Source of the DNA: Balanoglossus misakiensis
Lineage: Eukaryota; Hemichordata
Reading direction: 5' to 3'
Assembly (NCBI GenBank): GCA_040954595.2
Contig: CM082593.2
Coordinates: 5,828,001-5,892,000, forward strand
DNA: 64,000 bases
The first letter of the stretch is position 1; every line of letters starts with the position of its first letter. The position numbers and the translations under genes are program-made. The notes below the pieces were generated by a model. The model was not told the origin of the DNA. It saw only the letters and a list, made by a program, of their open reading frames with translations, and did not search any database. Shown in pieces: positions 14,839 through 27,462 of this stretch.

Positions 14839-17800
14839 CATATATGTATGTTTCATGTGTATGCGTCACCCCTGCGTGTGTGAAATGCTTTGAATCACAT
14901 TGCAATTAGCACTAAATGACCTGCTTCTTTCAACCATACAAGATTGCCACCCTTTTGTTCAGTGACATAAATGTTACTGTTGAAAAATACTTGTCATCGA
15001 TCTTTACACCACAGGCTGCAAATCTTGAAATTTACAACTGGCATATAAACACATCATGGAGTCACAACACATAACCCCAAACTTTCAACATGCCAACCAG
15101 CGCAGTATCTCATGTTATTTGTTTTCACAGGGACCAGGGAAAGAAGCCTGCAGTCTGTTCACAGCAGAAATGCGAATCACAGGTCGATAGTTTCTTGATT
15201 TTTTCTCAACGGCTCACATTTCACAAGCAAGTACGTTCAGGCATTCTTTCGAACCAGCTGACGAGCTGTTAGATGGGGCTGGGGAGTTTCAGCATGGGAG
15301 TATATAAGAAAATCAGACCTGACCGCATTATCTATCCAAATATAGGAAACAAACAAATGTGGCAGGTTCTACACAATAATTCAGTAGTGATTTACAGTGG
15401 GTTGAACTCGTGACAAATTAGCTCTGTTCCTGTCAAAGGTGCTGTCGGTCCTGGCCCAACACAATCACCTAAAACCCAATCTAAACCCCAAATTAGTTTG
15501 CTTTTCGGGGCTGAAAAGGGCAGAACAAAGTCCCTCTAAAGCCAGGTAAGACAACATTCCTATACCAACACCACGGAACACAGCTCAGTCGTCAAAAGAG
15601 TGGTCAGCCTGTTCATGTCTGCACAAAACGGTTTCTTTTCAGAACGCTGGGAAAACAAAAGCGTGAATTCGGCCCCAGAAGCGCAGCGCATTCACAGAGT
15701 CGAAGTTCAAATTTGTCCAGCACTAAAAATGTTTATTGTTGCGTATTTGCCGACTTCCAATGCACCCGTAACAGGTGCTGTCAGAACACTCCTCGAGTCA
15801 GTGGTAGGTAATCTCTGACGCTGCCCTTTCAGTCCAAAGCTTTTTAGAACTTACGAACGTGGTTGATTTCATCAAGAAATTTACGCACCAATGGCGACAC
15901 CCTGGTGCACATTTCTTACCCTGAAATAACCCTACACCTGACAATCAGAAGTTGCCAATCCAAGGTTACCATCCTTTCATAACCTGGCCATAACCCCAGG
16001 TAGATACACCCTTTCTGCACACACATAAAATATCCTTCATTATATGGTACACAAAACCGCCAAAACTGAAATACACTCCCCTCCATAAACTACTTTTCAT
16101 AAAAAACAGCAACATAAGGTACACCCTACATACTGCGATTTCCCCCTCGGCTTGGGTGTAACTTGTAACTTGTGTATTCTCTACCTGCCCAGTTTTCAAT
16201 TTATTATTTGATCATTTCAACAGATTGCTATAGACTAGACTGGGCTTAAACTACCAGACCGTAAAACCAGTAGTCTCATAACAGAAGCGGTTCCTACATC
16301 TCCTCATGCATATAGCAAGTTTTGCGCTGAATTGCACAACCTGTACAATCCCACTGCATAAACACTGTCATGACTCAGGGAATTCTACAGTATGACAAGC
16401 CTGCACCAAAACCAAACAATGACATGTGAAATGAACATTTCGCGTCCACCAATCAGTTTCAAAGCTGAATTTTTTTGTGTTTTAATATTTGTTTTAGTAT
16501 TTGTTGTCTTTCCTTGGCTACACCTTCTTGAAACATTTTTGGCCCAGGTCCCAAAAATTGCGAGATAATTTATGAACCTGTCGCCATGAGTAAACTAAAC
16601 GTCCTTGATATATTGAGACAATGAAGGGGTGTGTATGTTGACATAGGCGCAGATAAGTTTGGCGAAAACGCCATGACTTTATGTCCCAACACTTTGTGAT
16701 AAACCTTGGTGATATATTGGTGCTGATAAAATATTGCCCATGCTGTACTGGTATTCTAACAACGGACAGTGGTATGCAGGGCATTTTAACTGACTTTTCC
16801 GATGTTTAAACCAGAAACATCTGAACAGGGAGCAAGGCGATGGTTTGACCACATGATTGAACTGACCCAGACTGATCCGAACTCATTGGATTAGTTTTGC
16901 TTGTCTACACCAGCGTCTCGAGTTTCAAACATATATGCTTTATCCCATGAACGAAGAGGAAAAAATTGAGCCGAAATACAGAGAAAGTTGCGGACTTGCG
17001 TGGATCGAGTTTCGATAATTGCCATCTTGCACAGACATGCATTTCTGGACTTTGGAATTCCAGGCCTTCACTCCAAGTTCTCATGATGATCGGATGCCTC
17101 TCAGAAGACAAGACTGAATCACTGAGTCGCCCAACCACACACAAAGCAATCGTGCCACGCATGAATGACTTCATACATCTGATGCCACTGTAAAAAGGAG
17201 AGATGGTCCCAGCAATGGCCTGATGAGAATAGAAGCGATGACTGACTATATGGAATTGTAATTATGACAATCATCCCAGAGAAACATACCATTGTATCTC
17301 TTTGGTTAGGGCAAAGTGGTATCACAGCACTAGAAATTCGCTGCAATTATAAGAAGCTTTGTTCACCAAACATAGCTTGGATTTTATACTCTAGCACTAT
17401 TTAAAATAATTCTTTGAGAGCAAAACAATGACTTGTTTACTTCTTTATATGGGGTCACTAAAGTTGAACTGAAAATTCCATACAACAGTAATTTTAGAAA
17501 AGACCTGTTAATTTCTCTGGACACCACAAAGAATGAAAATTTAGCCAACTTACAATGTATGTCCCAAGGAGTGGTGAATTCCTCGGGGGAATTTCACGTT
17601 TCTTAAACCAAACAATTTAAAGCTTGATTTCAAAAGTGACCGAAAAATGTAATCTTCGGACTTTAACAGAACTACTTGTGGGAGAATTTCAGAGTGGGCA
17701 GATCAGACTGAACCAGATTATTTGCCATGTTTTCAAAAACATTTTTTCGCGATGTAGCCCTCGGCTGCAGTCATTCGAAAATAACCCGTCACAGCTGGGA

Positions 17801-20800
17801 CAGGATAAACCTAGCATGGCGGGCAGCATCCACGACCACCACCACGTGTGGGGGAAGACAGTTCACGAAGCATCAATAACAGTCTAATTGGACGTCTTGG
17901 CACTTCAGTGTCACGCATCTCCTGAATTTTTTTCAGCAATTGAGGTCAATTAGCTACTGGCTGTTGTCTGCTGTGCCACTACAGGCTGTCCGCACTGTTT
18001 GTGGACAAACACAGCTCGGTCTTTGGGGGTGAGGACCCATGTAAAGCTTACATAACCGGTATGACAGACAGCTATCAACATCAACCCAAACTCCTTCCTT
18101 CCTTCCTTCACATACCACCTTTCACTGTCATCACAGACCATCAACTATCTGTGCACATCTGAATCAGTTTCATTCTTTCTCTGCGGTATTGATAAAAGTA
18201 GGTATTCAAAACATTTTAAGATTGTATTGGTTGTCTTTGATAGGTTATTCTTCTCCTCCTTCATACCCAAATCTTTCTCAGAGAAATGTGAATGGAATAA
18301 ATCCTCACTCCAGCTTGCAGCCAGGTTTCTCATTACTACGGTGATGAACCCCTGATCCAAAATCCTTTCCCAATATGATGAACCGACTTTAATTACTGCG
18401 CTCCCCCTTTTCATAAAATTCTGACTGAGATAAATCTGTAATCAATATAATCAATACTGATGAGTCACATTCACCAAAAGGGAAATCTAATTCATTTGCG
18501 TTACGCACTGCGAGACAAACATTCGCTGGATGTAAGACGGGGGTATTCTAATGCAAATCGAACGACGACAACAACATTGAAGGCAGGGATTTCACCCTCT
18601 GAGTGTAAGCATTGATTCATTTCAAAGGATGATCACCAAAGCTTGAACTCCTCGGGAAAGCGCATTTGAATAAATCTCGGGTTAAGAAAGGTGGATTCAA
18701 CACCAAGCCTTACGGGGTGAAAGGTCACCCAGTCTAGAAGGGACACCACCAGCAAACTGAGTCTTCCGGCAGCCATCTGGGCAAACAGTGAGCAAATTAG
18801 CCACAACAGTAAAAAAAAAGTATAAGTACCCATGTGTAGTTGTGAGGCAGCCAAACAAGCTTCTGAATAGACACCCCCCCCAAATCCCAGATTAATCTGC
18901 CCATGACAAAAACAATCTACTGTGTAGTTTTATTGCGACGGCTTTCAACAATCAAACCTTAGAGGTGGTGCAACACATTCCTGTTGGGCAAATCTAGGCT
19001 CCATAACAATAGCTGTCAACTTCTCAAACACGGGCACTGATTTTGGTTGTTTTTTTTCTGAAGTGTCCTATTATCAGAAGCAACGCTCGATGTTCACACC
19101 CACTGCCCAAAGCACAAGTGCTGGTTAGCAATCGTTCTCGGGAGAAAATGCCGAAAAATATCTATCTCCAGGTACAGCCTTGTTGCCATCAACAAACAAT
19201 AGTTCACTGGGCTTTGAAGTGGCACTAAACACCTCATGATCTTCAAAGAAAAAGAACTATTGAACTACAACACGTATATGTCAAAGTGCCCTTAATAGCA
19301 ACTTTGGCGTTTCTGTTTTTTTTCTAATATCCAACTGTCCTGTTTCTCTTTGGATTGTAGTCACTGAAGAGCATATAAGGCACAATTCTAATTAAAATGA
19401 AACCCAAGAGTTTATCAATAATTTAATGAAATGGACGAGTTATAAAATGAACTTGATAGAAGTTAGAAACCAACACAAAAGACCTCTAAATTAGTCCAAC
19501 AGAAAGATTTTAGTGTGACGTGCTGGCTGCATGTCGGTTAATTGAAATTTGAACCTTGCAAGTAATCATACATCTGGTAATCTGACCAGAATTTACTAAT
19601 GAGATTGTGGAACAACACCCACAATGTAACAAAGGTTGGATTATTTATGGATATCACAGGGAAATTTGTTTCTGTTTCATATGTTCAACCAATAGAAGTC
19701 ATATCTATGAAAGAAATCCCCATTTTTGCTGTCCATCATCCTTTCTCAGATAATAATTACAAAACTGAAATCATTTCGCCTTGATAATTAAATATGTTCA
19801 TTATCTTTCCTTCAGTGGTTTTGATCAAATTATCGTTTCGACTGTCAAGACAGCTTAAGTTTTCATAAAAGTCAACACAAAGTGCATCAAGTATCTGCAA
19901 TCACCAACTGCGAGGTATTATTTGCAAGGATCTGTTCTATAAACACTGGACTACAGCAGGCTAATTAGAACCAGTGTCTATAAACATGTCCTGTGCCTGA
20001 ACTATATATACTATGTGTATCAAATGTATTAAACTGGACACCTGATATAAGTTTTCGATATTAAATCACAAAATTACAATGCGGCCGGGTCTTACAGCAT
20101 ACAGAAATTACAATATGTCAAAAACAATGCCTTTGTAGGGTTTCACTGCGTGATCTAATTTGACTGTTTTACATGAAATCATACATATCCTTTGTGTAGA
20201 TTTCACAGCATATTGATTTGAATATTACTGCAACTGACGAATGAAATCACCAGCATCTGTGTTGTTGCAGTTTTTGTAACTCCACCTTGGTATTCATTAG
20301 GTACACGTTGACTGCAGCAATCCAGGGATTAAAAGTAAATTTTCATGATTATGGATCCTGTATACAACTTGGACCCCCACGTTAAAACTAATGAAACCCT
20401 TCCACGTACCATTAACAATATTGTACAAACACCATCTCGACAATTAAATCCAACTATTCTTTCTTTCTTTCAAAAACAAAAACATTAATGACTATGATTA
20501 TCCCAGCCTTTTATGCACTCTAATCACCTGTAAAACGAATGAAAACAATAAGCTATTTGGCACCCTGCCAACATATTTTTGTAAACTTGACAAAAACATA
20601 AAAATACTTGTCGAATATTCAAGATAAATTCACTTCAAACGGCAAATTCTTCAGGTGACAGAGTGAGTGACGTGGACTGTTATGTGTCTTACTGGTGATG
20701 AAATTGATATTCTCAGGAAAACTTTTCTTGTTATGACCCTACTCACAATTTTGTGTTGTAAACAATGGGGGGACCAGAAGGTAAACACAGGCTGGGTAAA

Positions 20801-23643
20801 AGAAGTAAACAATCTGACAGAGTGTAACAACCTTGTATACAAGACCAGTGTTGTCAGCGCTTTACTTCAACAAAGTATCAATTTCCAAGCTCACTGGAGC
20901 ATATCAGGATGGCAAATCTGCATTGTACAACAACAGACGTACTTTTCAAAATTGGAAAACATTACATTGAGATGGACTGAAAGATGTTTTAAAAAGTTAA
21001 CAGCGCGGCGGTTTAATGTCTAGAGCCAAGTAGGCTACGGAGCAATTACGGTCACGTCAACATGCAACCTGGCAAATACTAATGAGTGTCTCTCTCTGCA
21101 CAGTTGTAATGCAGCAATGAGGCTTTTAGGCCTCCAAACTGTCTCAATTTGCAGCAAACGATATGGAATACACAAGTAGGTCCTTTAGAGCAAAACCTGA
21201 AATGGAGCTCTCCATTTAATTCATAGCAGTTAGCTGGACAGGTCAGGTAATTTGAGTGTGCGTCTACAGGAATGAGGGAGTCTGTGTATATATACCAGGC
21301 CCGGTGTTCAAACATTGGGCGGACAAACATACATGTACATGCTATGGAAACAGATCACTTTGTCACGATACCACACTTGATTAACGCTGGACAACATTGA
21401 CTTTTACTTTTTCACACGAAGCTAAAAAAAATATTCTCGAAGTACTTTTTGATTGACAAGACTGCCTGAACAAATTGAAGATGGGCGCATTCTTGTAGAA
21501 TATTGCTATAAAATGAGCATTCATTTCTGGAAGAAATCATTTGATTCTCAACAATGAGATTACAAACTGCAAGACAGAATGTTCTATGCTTAAAAACCTA
21601 TCTACAGATGGCTATATACCTTGTAGCTGTAGGGATTCATTTTAAGACTACCTTATGGTCCATTTTATGTACACAGGTAAAGTGGAATTTGTGTTTTTTA
21701 TGTGAACAAGGAAAGCTGGAAGCATATTTACTGTAGATGTTTCGGACTGGAGGTCGGTATGCAATGTTTGCCTTAGGACATAAACATGCTACAACCTGAT
21801 CCAGATGGATCTATTTTAGTCTCTCATTTCAGCTGAAACGCTTCAACTTCAAGAGACAATGACTTGGTGCAACTGATTGCATACATTTATGTTATGTTTT
21901 GATTGGTTCGTTAAAAATGAAATTGATCTGAAAGTACAGCGAGATCGTTTCCCTACATCATGTACGAGTCTGGACTGGTTCCAGGTTTTTCCCCTTCTAT
22001 TTTCCCGGCGTCCTGAGGGTACAAAGTACTGGCAAGTCACAAAGCAGCCAGCTTCAGTACACCTCGACAAATCTCGGAATATTAACCAAACCCATGTGTC
22101 AACAAAAGGTACAAAACAAACAGACCGCACACAGTCTGCACCCTGAAAGACAGCCGCTGCATTCACCGCATTGTTCTAAGAGCCGAGAATCGCTGCCCAT
22201 TCAGGTCAAATTATTCTGATTGCTGCAGTATTGATAGAACCAGCTTGCTCACATCCAATTGTCTATTTGCCTTAAAATCACTGGAAACCAGGTAACATCT
22301 GTGTGTTGACACAACCAAGTAAACCAACGTTCTTTCATACAAAGGTAAATATTATAATTTTACCTGAGCGAAATTGTAATGCTACTAGTGAACGATGCCG
22401 CAATCTTAAATTTACTATTAAATAATCAAGATTTCCACGGTAATAAATGAATAAAATTCACAAATTTTAAAAATATCAGAGATTCTACACTGAAATGTTA
22501 CAATTATTAAAAGCAAACATGTACATTGCATTCTGTGAAACAGATTACATTATTTTTTGCAAAAAAGTACTTGCTTGTTAACAAAACTAATCCGACTACA
22601 AACATATGAAAATGTTCTATTTAGGGTTGGATATTATGCAGCTTGTCATCTCCCTTGATAACTTACAACATAAATGTTCCATACAATAGGGAATTCTACA
22701 TTTCCCTGCCAAATGCCAGGTTGTTTTTCCATCCCAATCTAAAGTGCATTCAAGTCTTCTTCCATTTGCAGCCTGTCAATCATCTGAGAGTTTTGAAAGC
22801 CTGACATCTGAACAATGTCCCTGCAAAGTGCACAGTTTGAAAAAAAACAGCAGTTTCGTTCTGTGTTAATTTCTGTATCTGTCTGCACCAGCTGTGGGTC
22901 AGCGTCGACACACACTGCCGGGTCCATGTAACTACTTCCTGTTGAAAAGGAAAACTGCATTCCTGGTGTGTGCATCCGATCTGAAACTAAGCCCTTGACG
23001 TCGGGCGTTTCATACGACCCCCTTTTGAAACCCTCAGATTTTAGTTTTGACTCTGCAGCTATCAATGTTTGTATTACGACACAGCTTGATCAATTGAAGA
23101 GTCTTTCTTGGGATTGGATTTCCAAATACATCAATTCATAGATTCACTTCCTTTTCACGGACATTTACCAGTAACATAACTATGATTCATTTTCACATTG
23201 ATAGAGCTACATGCACATCTTGGCAATACATTATACATGTATACTGAAACCAAATCACTCTGGTATACTGTTTATAAGTTCTAACTTTCTCTCGACTATC
23301 ACAATGGTTACTTTGACTTATTTATCGCTCTTTTATTTCCCATAAAACAGCATCTCCACTAAAGCCCACATCATCTTATCCAACACTTACAGCACGTACT
23401 ATCATCTACTTGATTCCCACAATCTGCCAATGGTTTCTGATGCGGGGGTTATCCCGTTTCAAATTAAGTGGGCAGTGACAGATAACACTAAACACCAACA
23501 CCCTTGGATTCAAACACTTGGACAGCACATCAGCCATCACAGGATTCCAATTGACCATATCACTGCCTCTGAGAGACAGTGTTAGGAGCTTTGATATCAG
23601 CCAACAGTTACAGGGTTGGTGATTTACTGGTGTTTCTTAAAAC

Positions 23644-23667
23644 GGGGGGGGGGGGGGGGGGGGGGGG
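23644..23667. repeat. 24-nt poly(G) tract
   Basis: Uninterrupted run of G. Long G runs are prone to length error in assembly and can form G-quadruplexes; the exact length should not be trusted. Confidence 0.9.
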
Positions 23668-24592
23668 TCAACACGCACCTTATGTCATTAAACGGCAATT
23701 AAAAGAACAGCTATCGCTGCTATTTAGCAACTGTGAGATGACAGCTGAAATGTGAGTTGCACATGTCCAACATTTCTCTCTCGTTCTCTCTCAATAACTT
23801 ACTTCCCCGAATAGTTTGCTAGCGACGAGATGCTTTCAGCAGCTTTGGGACACCGAAGTGTGCAATGATGGTACTTTGAATAGAAAAGGTGTTAATTACA
23901 GGAGGGATATTCCTTTGGAGACAACCCCTCCACTATAAAACCAATTATTCTCTTGCTCTCAAAACCTCTCGAAGATATCACTAGTCCCTATTCTACTAAT
24001 TTACAAAGATCTCGTGGACACAGTAATATTACAATGATTCATAGCAGTAATTTTCTTCACAGTCCATTATGTAAATTTTATAACAGCCCTGCTAGATTAC
24101 ATTTTAGACAGGGAAAAATTGTATTGATCACGTCCCATTAGAACATGATAAGCATTTGACTTGCTAATCATTATGTGCAGTTTTTTTTCTAGTGCATTTA
24201 CTTTCCGTTCGTATTAATCATATTAGGAAATGGAACTGTATTCAGCTGCCAATACCGTAATTCTCAACGGACATTTCGCTTTCAACATTCCACGAGTGCA
24301 AACAGGACCAAAAACGACCCCTGCAAATAATTTTCCTCCAAATTAGGACTTGTATCAAAAGTTGTGAGTCAACTGCGCTCATTATTGAGTCCAGGGTCAA
24401 ATTTTACACAGATGGTCTAACATCATTATGCTAAAGCTGGCCTGGAATATAAACTAGTTATATCCCTCGGTTTTCAGATAAAAACAAATCTTTGCATACA
24501 GAAAGATTTATCTGCTTAAAAGTCGATAAATGTTATCTCTGATTAAGTTATTGTTTAACCTTTATGGAAGTCCAGAACTGTACTTTATTTTA

Positions 24593-24608
24593 CCCCCCCC
24601 CCCCCCCC
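24593..24608. repeat. 16-nt poly(C) tract
   Basis: Uninterrupted run of C, the mirror image of the poly(G) run about 0.9 kb to the left. A shorter run of 11 C lies at 26051-26061. Confidence 0.9.
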
Positions 24609-26205
24609 TCAACTTTTCAGGACAATTTTTTGTAATGGTTTCATAATTCACCTGAATTGTTCATTTCTTTTCCTGGTTTGTTGCAATGTTAGTTCCTGTT
24701 CATAGCAGCCCTTATTATTTTGAGATAATCAGTCAAGACATTTTGTATTTTATTTTATTTTTATCAACAGTTTGCAGACTTGGGGTTCGTCATAATAAAG
24801 AGCATATTATAATATTTTCATGGCACGTCACTATAATGCCGCTCCCATTAATTTCTTTCATTTTCAATCATTCAGTTAATGCCCCTTTCAGATTATGGGT
24901 TACCAAATGACAATTGCCATATAGTACTTACTCTACAAACAAGCAATAAATTGCTCGCTGAGCGGTGCACAGTAAATCCGATCCCCATTTTTCAGTAACA
25001 ACAGGTTATGTTTTGCCATTCACTCTTCAACAATATGACTTGATTACTAATCACGGGTTGGTTTGCATGTTCTCTGCGTTAAAAAATATATTGCTTCTTA
25101 CTACAAAACATGATCTAAATAGAAACGTACTCGGCATATCATTTCAAAATCAGTGTAAGATACAGTAATTTGCTCCAGCATACTATACTGTCCCTCTGCG
25201 TCACAAGGCTCAAACTAATAAATTTCACTCTAAATGGGACTTCAGTCTGGCTGAGAACGCCTGAACACACAGGTACAGAGCTAACAATAACGTGTTTGAA
25301 GACTTTGATATTCACGGTCTTCAAGCATGCTAGTGACCCCCGGCCGCGATTCAGAACCGAGAGGTATGAAAGGGTCTGGGATGAAACGCTCCTATACACA
25401 ACCCATTAATTATGAATTCCGATGAATAGCAGTTAAATTACACCAGAAAATCAGTTAGGGAAACGGTGTCAGGAAATTCAATACAAGAATGGGGCGAGCA
25501 CAATACTACTGATTAATGACAAAGTTATTTTCACATATTGACTTGGGGATGACAAGATTGATTGAAAGAGCAAAGACGCCCTGACAAGCAATCATAATTT
25601 CACGTCACACAAAACCATAATGGAATTAATTTGTAATAACTCAATATGTTCTGTGTACAACACAACTAGCCGGGATTAACGGCGGACATTTCTGCCTTCC
25701 TCTTCCGTGCAAACAAGGATATATACTGCTGGATCTCATTTCAGATTCATGGCCTGGAATAAAGACTGCTCTTTGGTGACCCGAGAAACTTTTATGAAGT
25801 TGTCATAACATATGATGTGCACGGGCTACAACCATTAGAGTATGATGGGAGTTATATAGTTGGGCTACTTCCTCAACATGTTATTGCTTAATCCACCTTC
25901 AATCTCTCAATGGTGCGCTGCCCAGACATGTAACTGTTTCATCCAAGTTGCATAACATCATATAACAAATTTCAACATACCCTCAAATTTCCTAATAACA
26001 CATGTACAACATCTACTCAAAGAAACATTACAAAATTTGCAAAACTCAATCCCCCCCCCCCTCTGAAATTTAAATAACAATCCAAACTCACGGGATCACT
26101 CACTTGCATGCTATATATCTCCGAAACAGTTACTGTCGGAGCAATTAGCAAGACTGTGATAAAATTTAATGATTGGGATTTCAACACCATCTCCTAACAG
26201 CTCGT

Positions 26206-26287
26206 CAGTGTCACTTTATGGTGAAATCAACATATTGCACACAGTGTGTAATACATGTATGTTGATTTCACCATGTAAGTGACACTG
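26206..26287. repeat. 82-nt hairpin (short MITE or pre-miRNA-like)
   Basis: Arms 26206-26234 and 26258-26287 are reverse complements over about 29 nt apart from one small bulge (left TTTATGG against ACATGG). The 23-nt middle contains a second weaker stem. Outer ends read CAGTGTCACTT. The size suits either a solo foldback transposon or a microRNA precursor. There is no obvious target-site duplication. Confidence 0.6.
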
Positions 26288-27208
26288 GTTGGTGAAATGA
26301 AACATGCCTTCTCTCATTAGTAGACATCTGCTGTGGAGGGAATATTCAAAATAAAACAGGGATGACGACTCCGTTAATGTCCACAATCAACATTTTTTTT
26401 TTTCGCGGTGATGAAGTGTATGCAGTGCAACGCCTTGGAATTTACGGGTGCATTATGACCACTGATGTTTGTTCAGTGAGACAGACACTTTTCAGACATT
26501 CAACTCCGAGTAAAACTGGCAAACAATACGTGAAGTTGGGCTTTTAAAACCTGTGCTATATAATGTTGTATTAACCTGCCACTACAAAAAACACCGCACA
26601 GTTCGATTAAAATTCAATAAGCTTTGAGCAGATCGCAGAATTATTCAGACTTCGAGGTCATGCTTATGCGTCGTTGGTGGTTTTAAAATGTAAAATGTCC
26701 AATATTTGGTAATGGTCTGGATCTGGCCTGGCTTTGGTCAACCCGCATAACCTGGGTTTACACGCTGTGATTATTTTAACAAGGGGTAAAGTACACACAG
26801 ATGTTCTACTGCTGAGCGTAGTCAACGGACACAGTGCCGCGGATATCAAGCCGAAAATCCTCCGTTGCCTCGAATGTAATACGTGCGCGGTTTGCGCTGC
26901 GCCATTTCGGAGCACAAGGGTTATGGGCGTGAGTTAATCACTGCAGTTAAGAATGGGTGTTAACTCGGGGGAATAGCTACTAAACAACAGACTAAGGATC
27001 GGTCCCACCAAAAAATCAATACCTACAATGTACAGCAGAGAATGAAATGGGCTACCATTCAAAGCGACTCCTTCATTCATTTGGGAGAAAATATCACGGT
27101 TAAATAAATCATACACCGTTCCCACGCCAAGAAAACGGTACAAACAAGTAAACCCTGAAAAGAAAACTGACAAACACACTAAGGACGAAGAACATGAAGG
27201 CTAAATAC

Positions 27209-27462
27209 CCTTCGTCGTCTTGATTTTTCGACGCGTTTATCCGTTCACCGGGAGCACAGTCGACTAGCCCTTCGCTCGTCATAGTCATATTGGCAGTCTG
27301 TGTTAGTGTTACTGGGTGTTCGCCGGGCTGTAGTGGTTCACCGTTGAGCAATGGGTTTCCTTCATTTTTGAGAGCAAGAATCGCTTCTGGTGGAGGGTGG
27401 AGGAAAGTTTGGGCACTATTTTGTGTACTATTGAAACTCAACGCGAGCTCAGCCTCCGCCAT
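27209..27462 (-). CDS. hnRNP D/AB-type RNA-binding protein, first coding exon only
   Basis: Exon 1 of a minus-strand gene: 84 codons plus two bases. The start ATG at 27462-27460 has a good context (ACTAAAATGGCG); the frame is open a little upstream, but no earlier ATG was chosen. The peptide begins MAEAELALSFNS and is Pro/Asn/Thr-rich. It ends RINASKNQDDEG, closely like the residues just before RRM1 in vertebrate HNRNPD and HNRNPAB (D/N-ASK-N-x-x-D-E/A-G, then KMFIGGLSW). In HNRNPD that Gly-Lys junction is also an exon border, matching the donor here (GACGAAGG then GTATTT at 27208). These proteins bind AU-rich and single-stranded nucleic acid through two RRMs and shuttle between nucleus and cytoplasm. 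Both RRMs and the Gly-rich tail are missing from the window. HNRNPD versus HNRNPAB versus HNRNPDL cannot be decided. Confidence 0.72.

Larger units (their letters stand above)
1..27208. other. 27 kb without recognisable exons (probable intron 1 of hnRNP gene, or intergenic)
   Basis: No open frame here has family resemblance, paired splice sites and sensible composition together; the longest frames (about 105-146 codons) look random. The stretch is AT-rich with microsatellites, homopolymers, hairpins and scattered transcription-factor-like motifs, listed separately. Because the minus-strand hnRNP first exon ends at 27209 with a splice donor and none of its RRM exons was recognised to the left, the simplest reading is that this is its first intron. 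That is inference: an intergenic stretch followed by off-window exons would look the same. I looked on the minus strand for the coding signature of GGLSW, RGFGFV and KIFVGGL and did not find it, but this was a manual scan. Confidence 0.4.

Noticed and set aside
20667-21023. Plus-strand 118-codon frame
   Set aside because: No recognisable motif, no splice context or promoter; overlaps an opposite-strand frame of equal quality.
21849-22166. Overlapping 105- and 89-codon frames on both strands
   Set aside because: Mutual shadows with no family features.
22739-23065. Minus-strand 108-codon frame ending EEDLNAL
   Set aside because: A possible acceptor lies upstream and the composition is protein-like, but other frames of similar length in this region are clearly random and no family was recognised.
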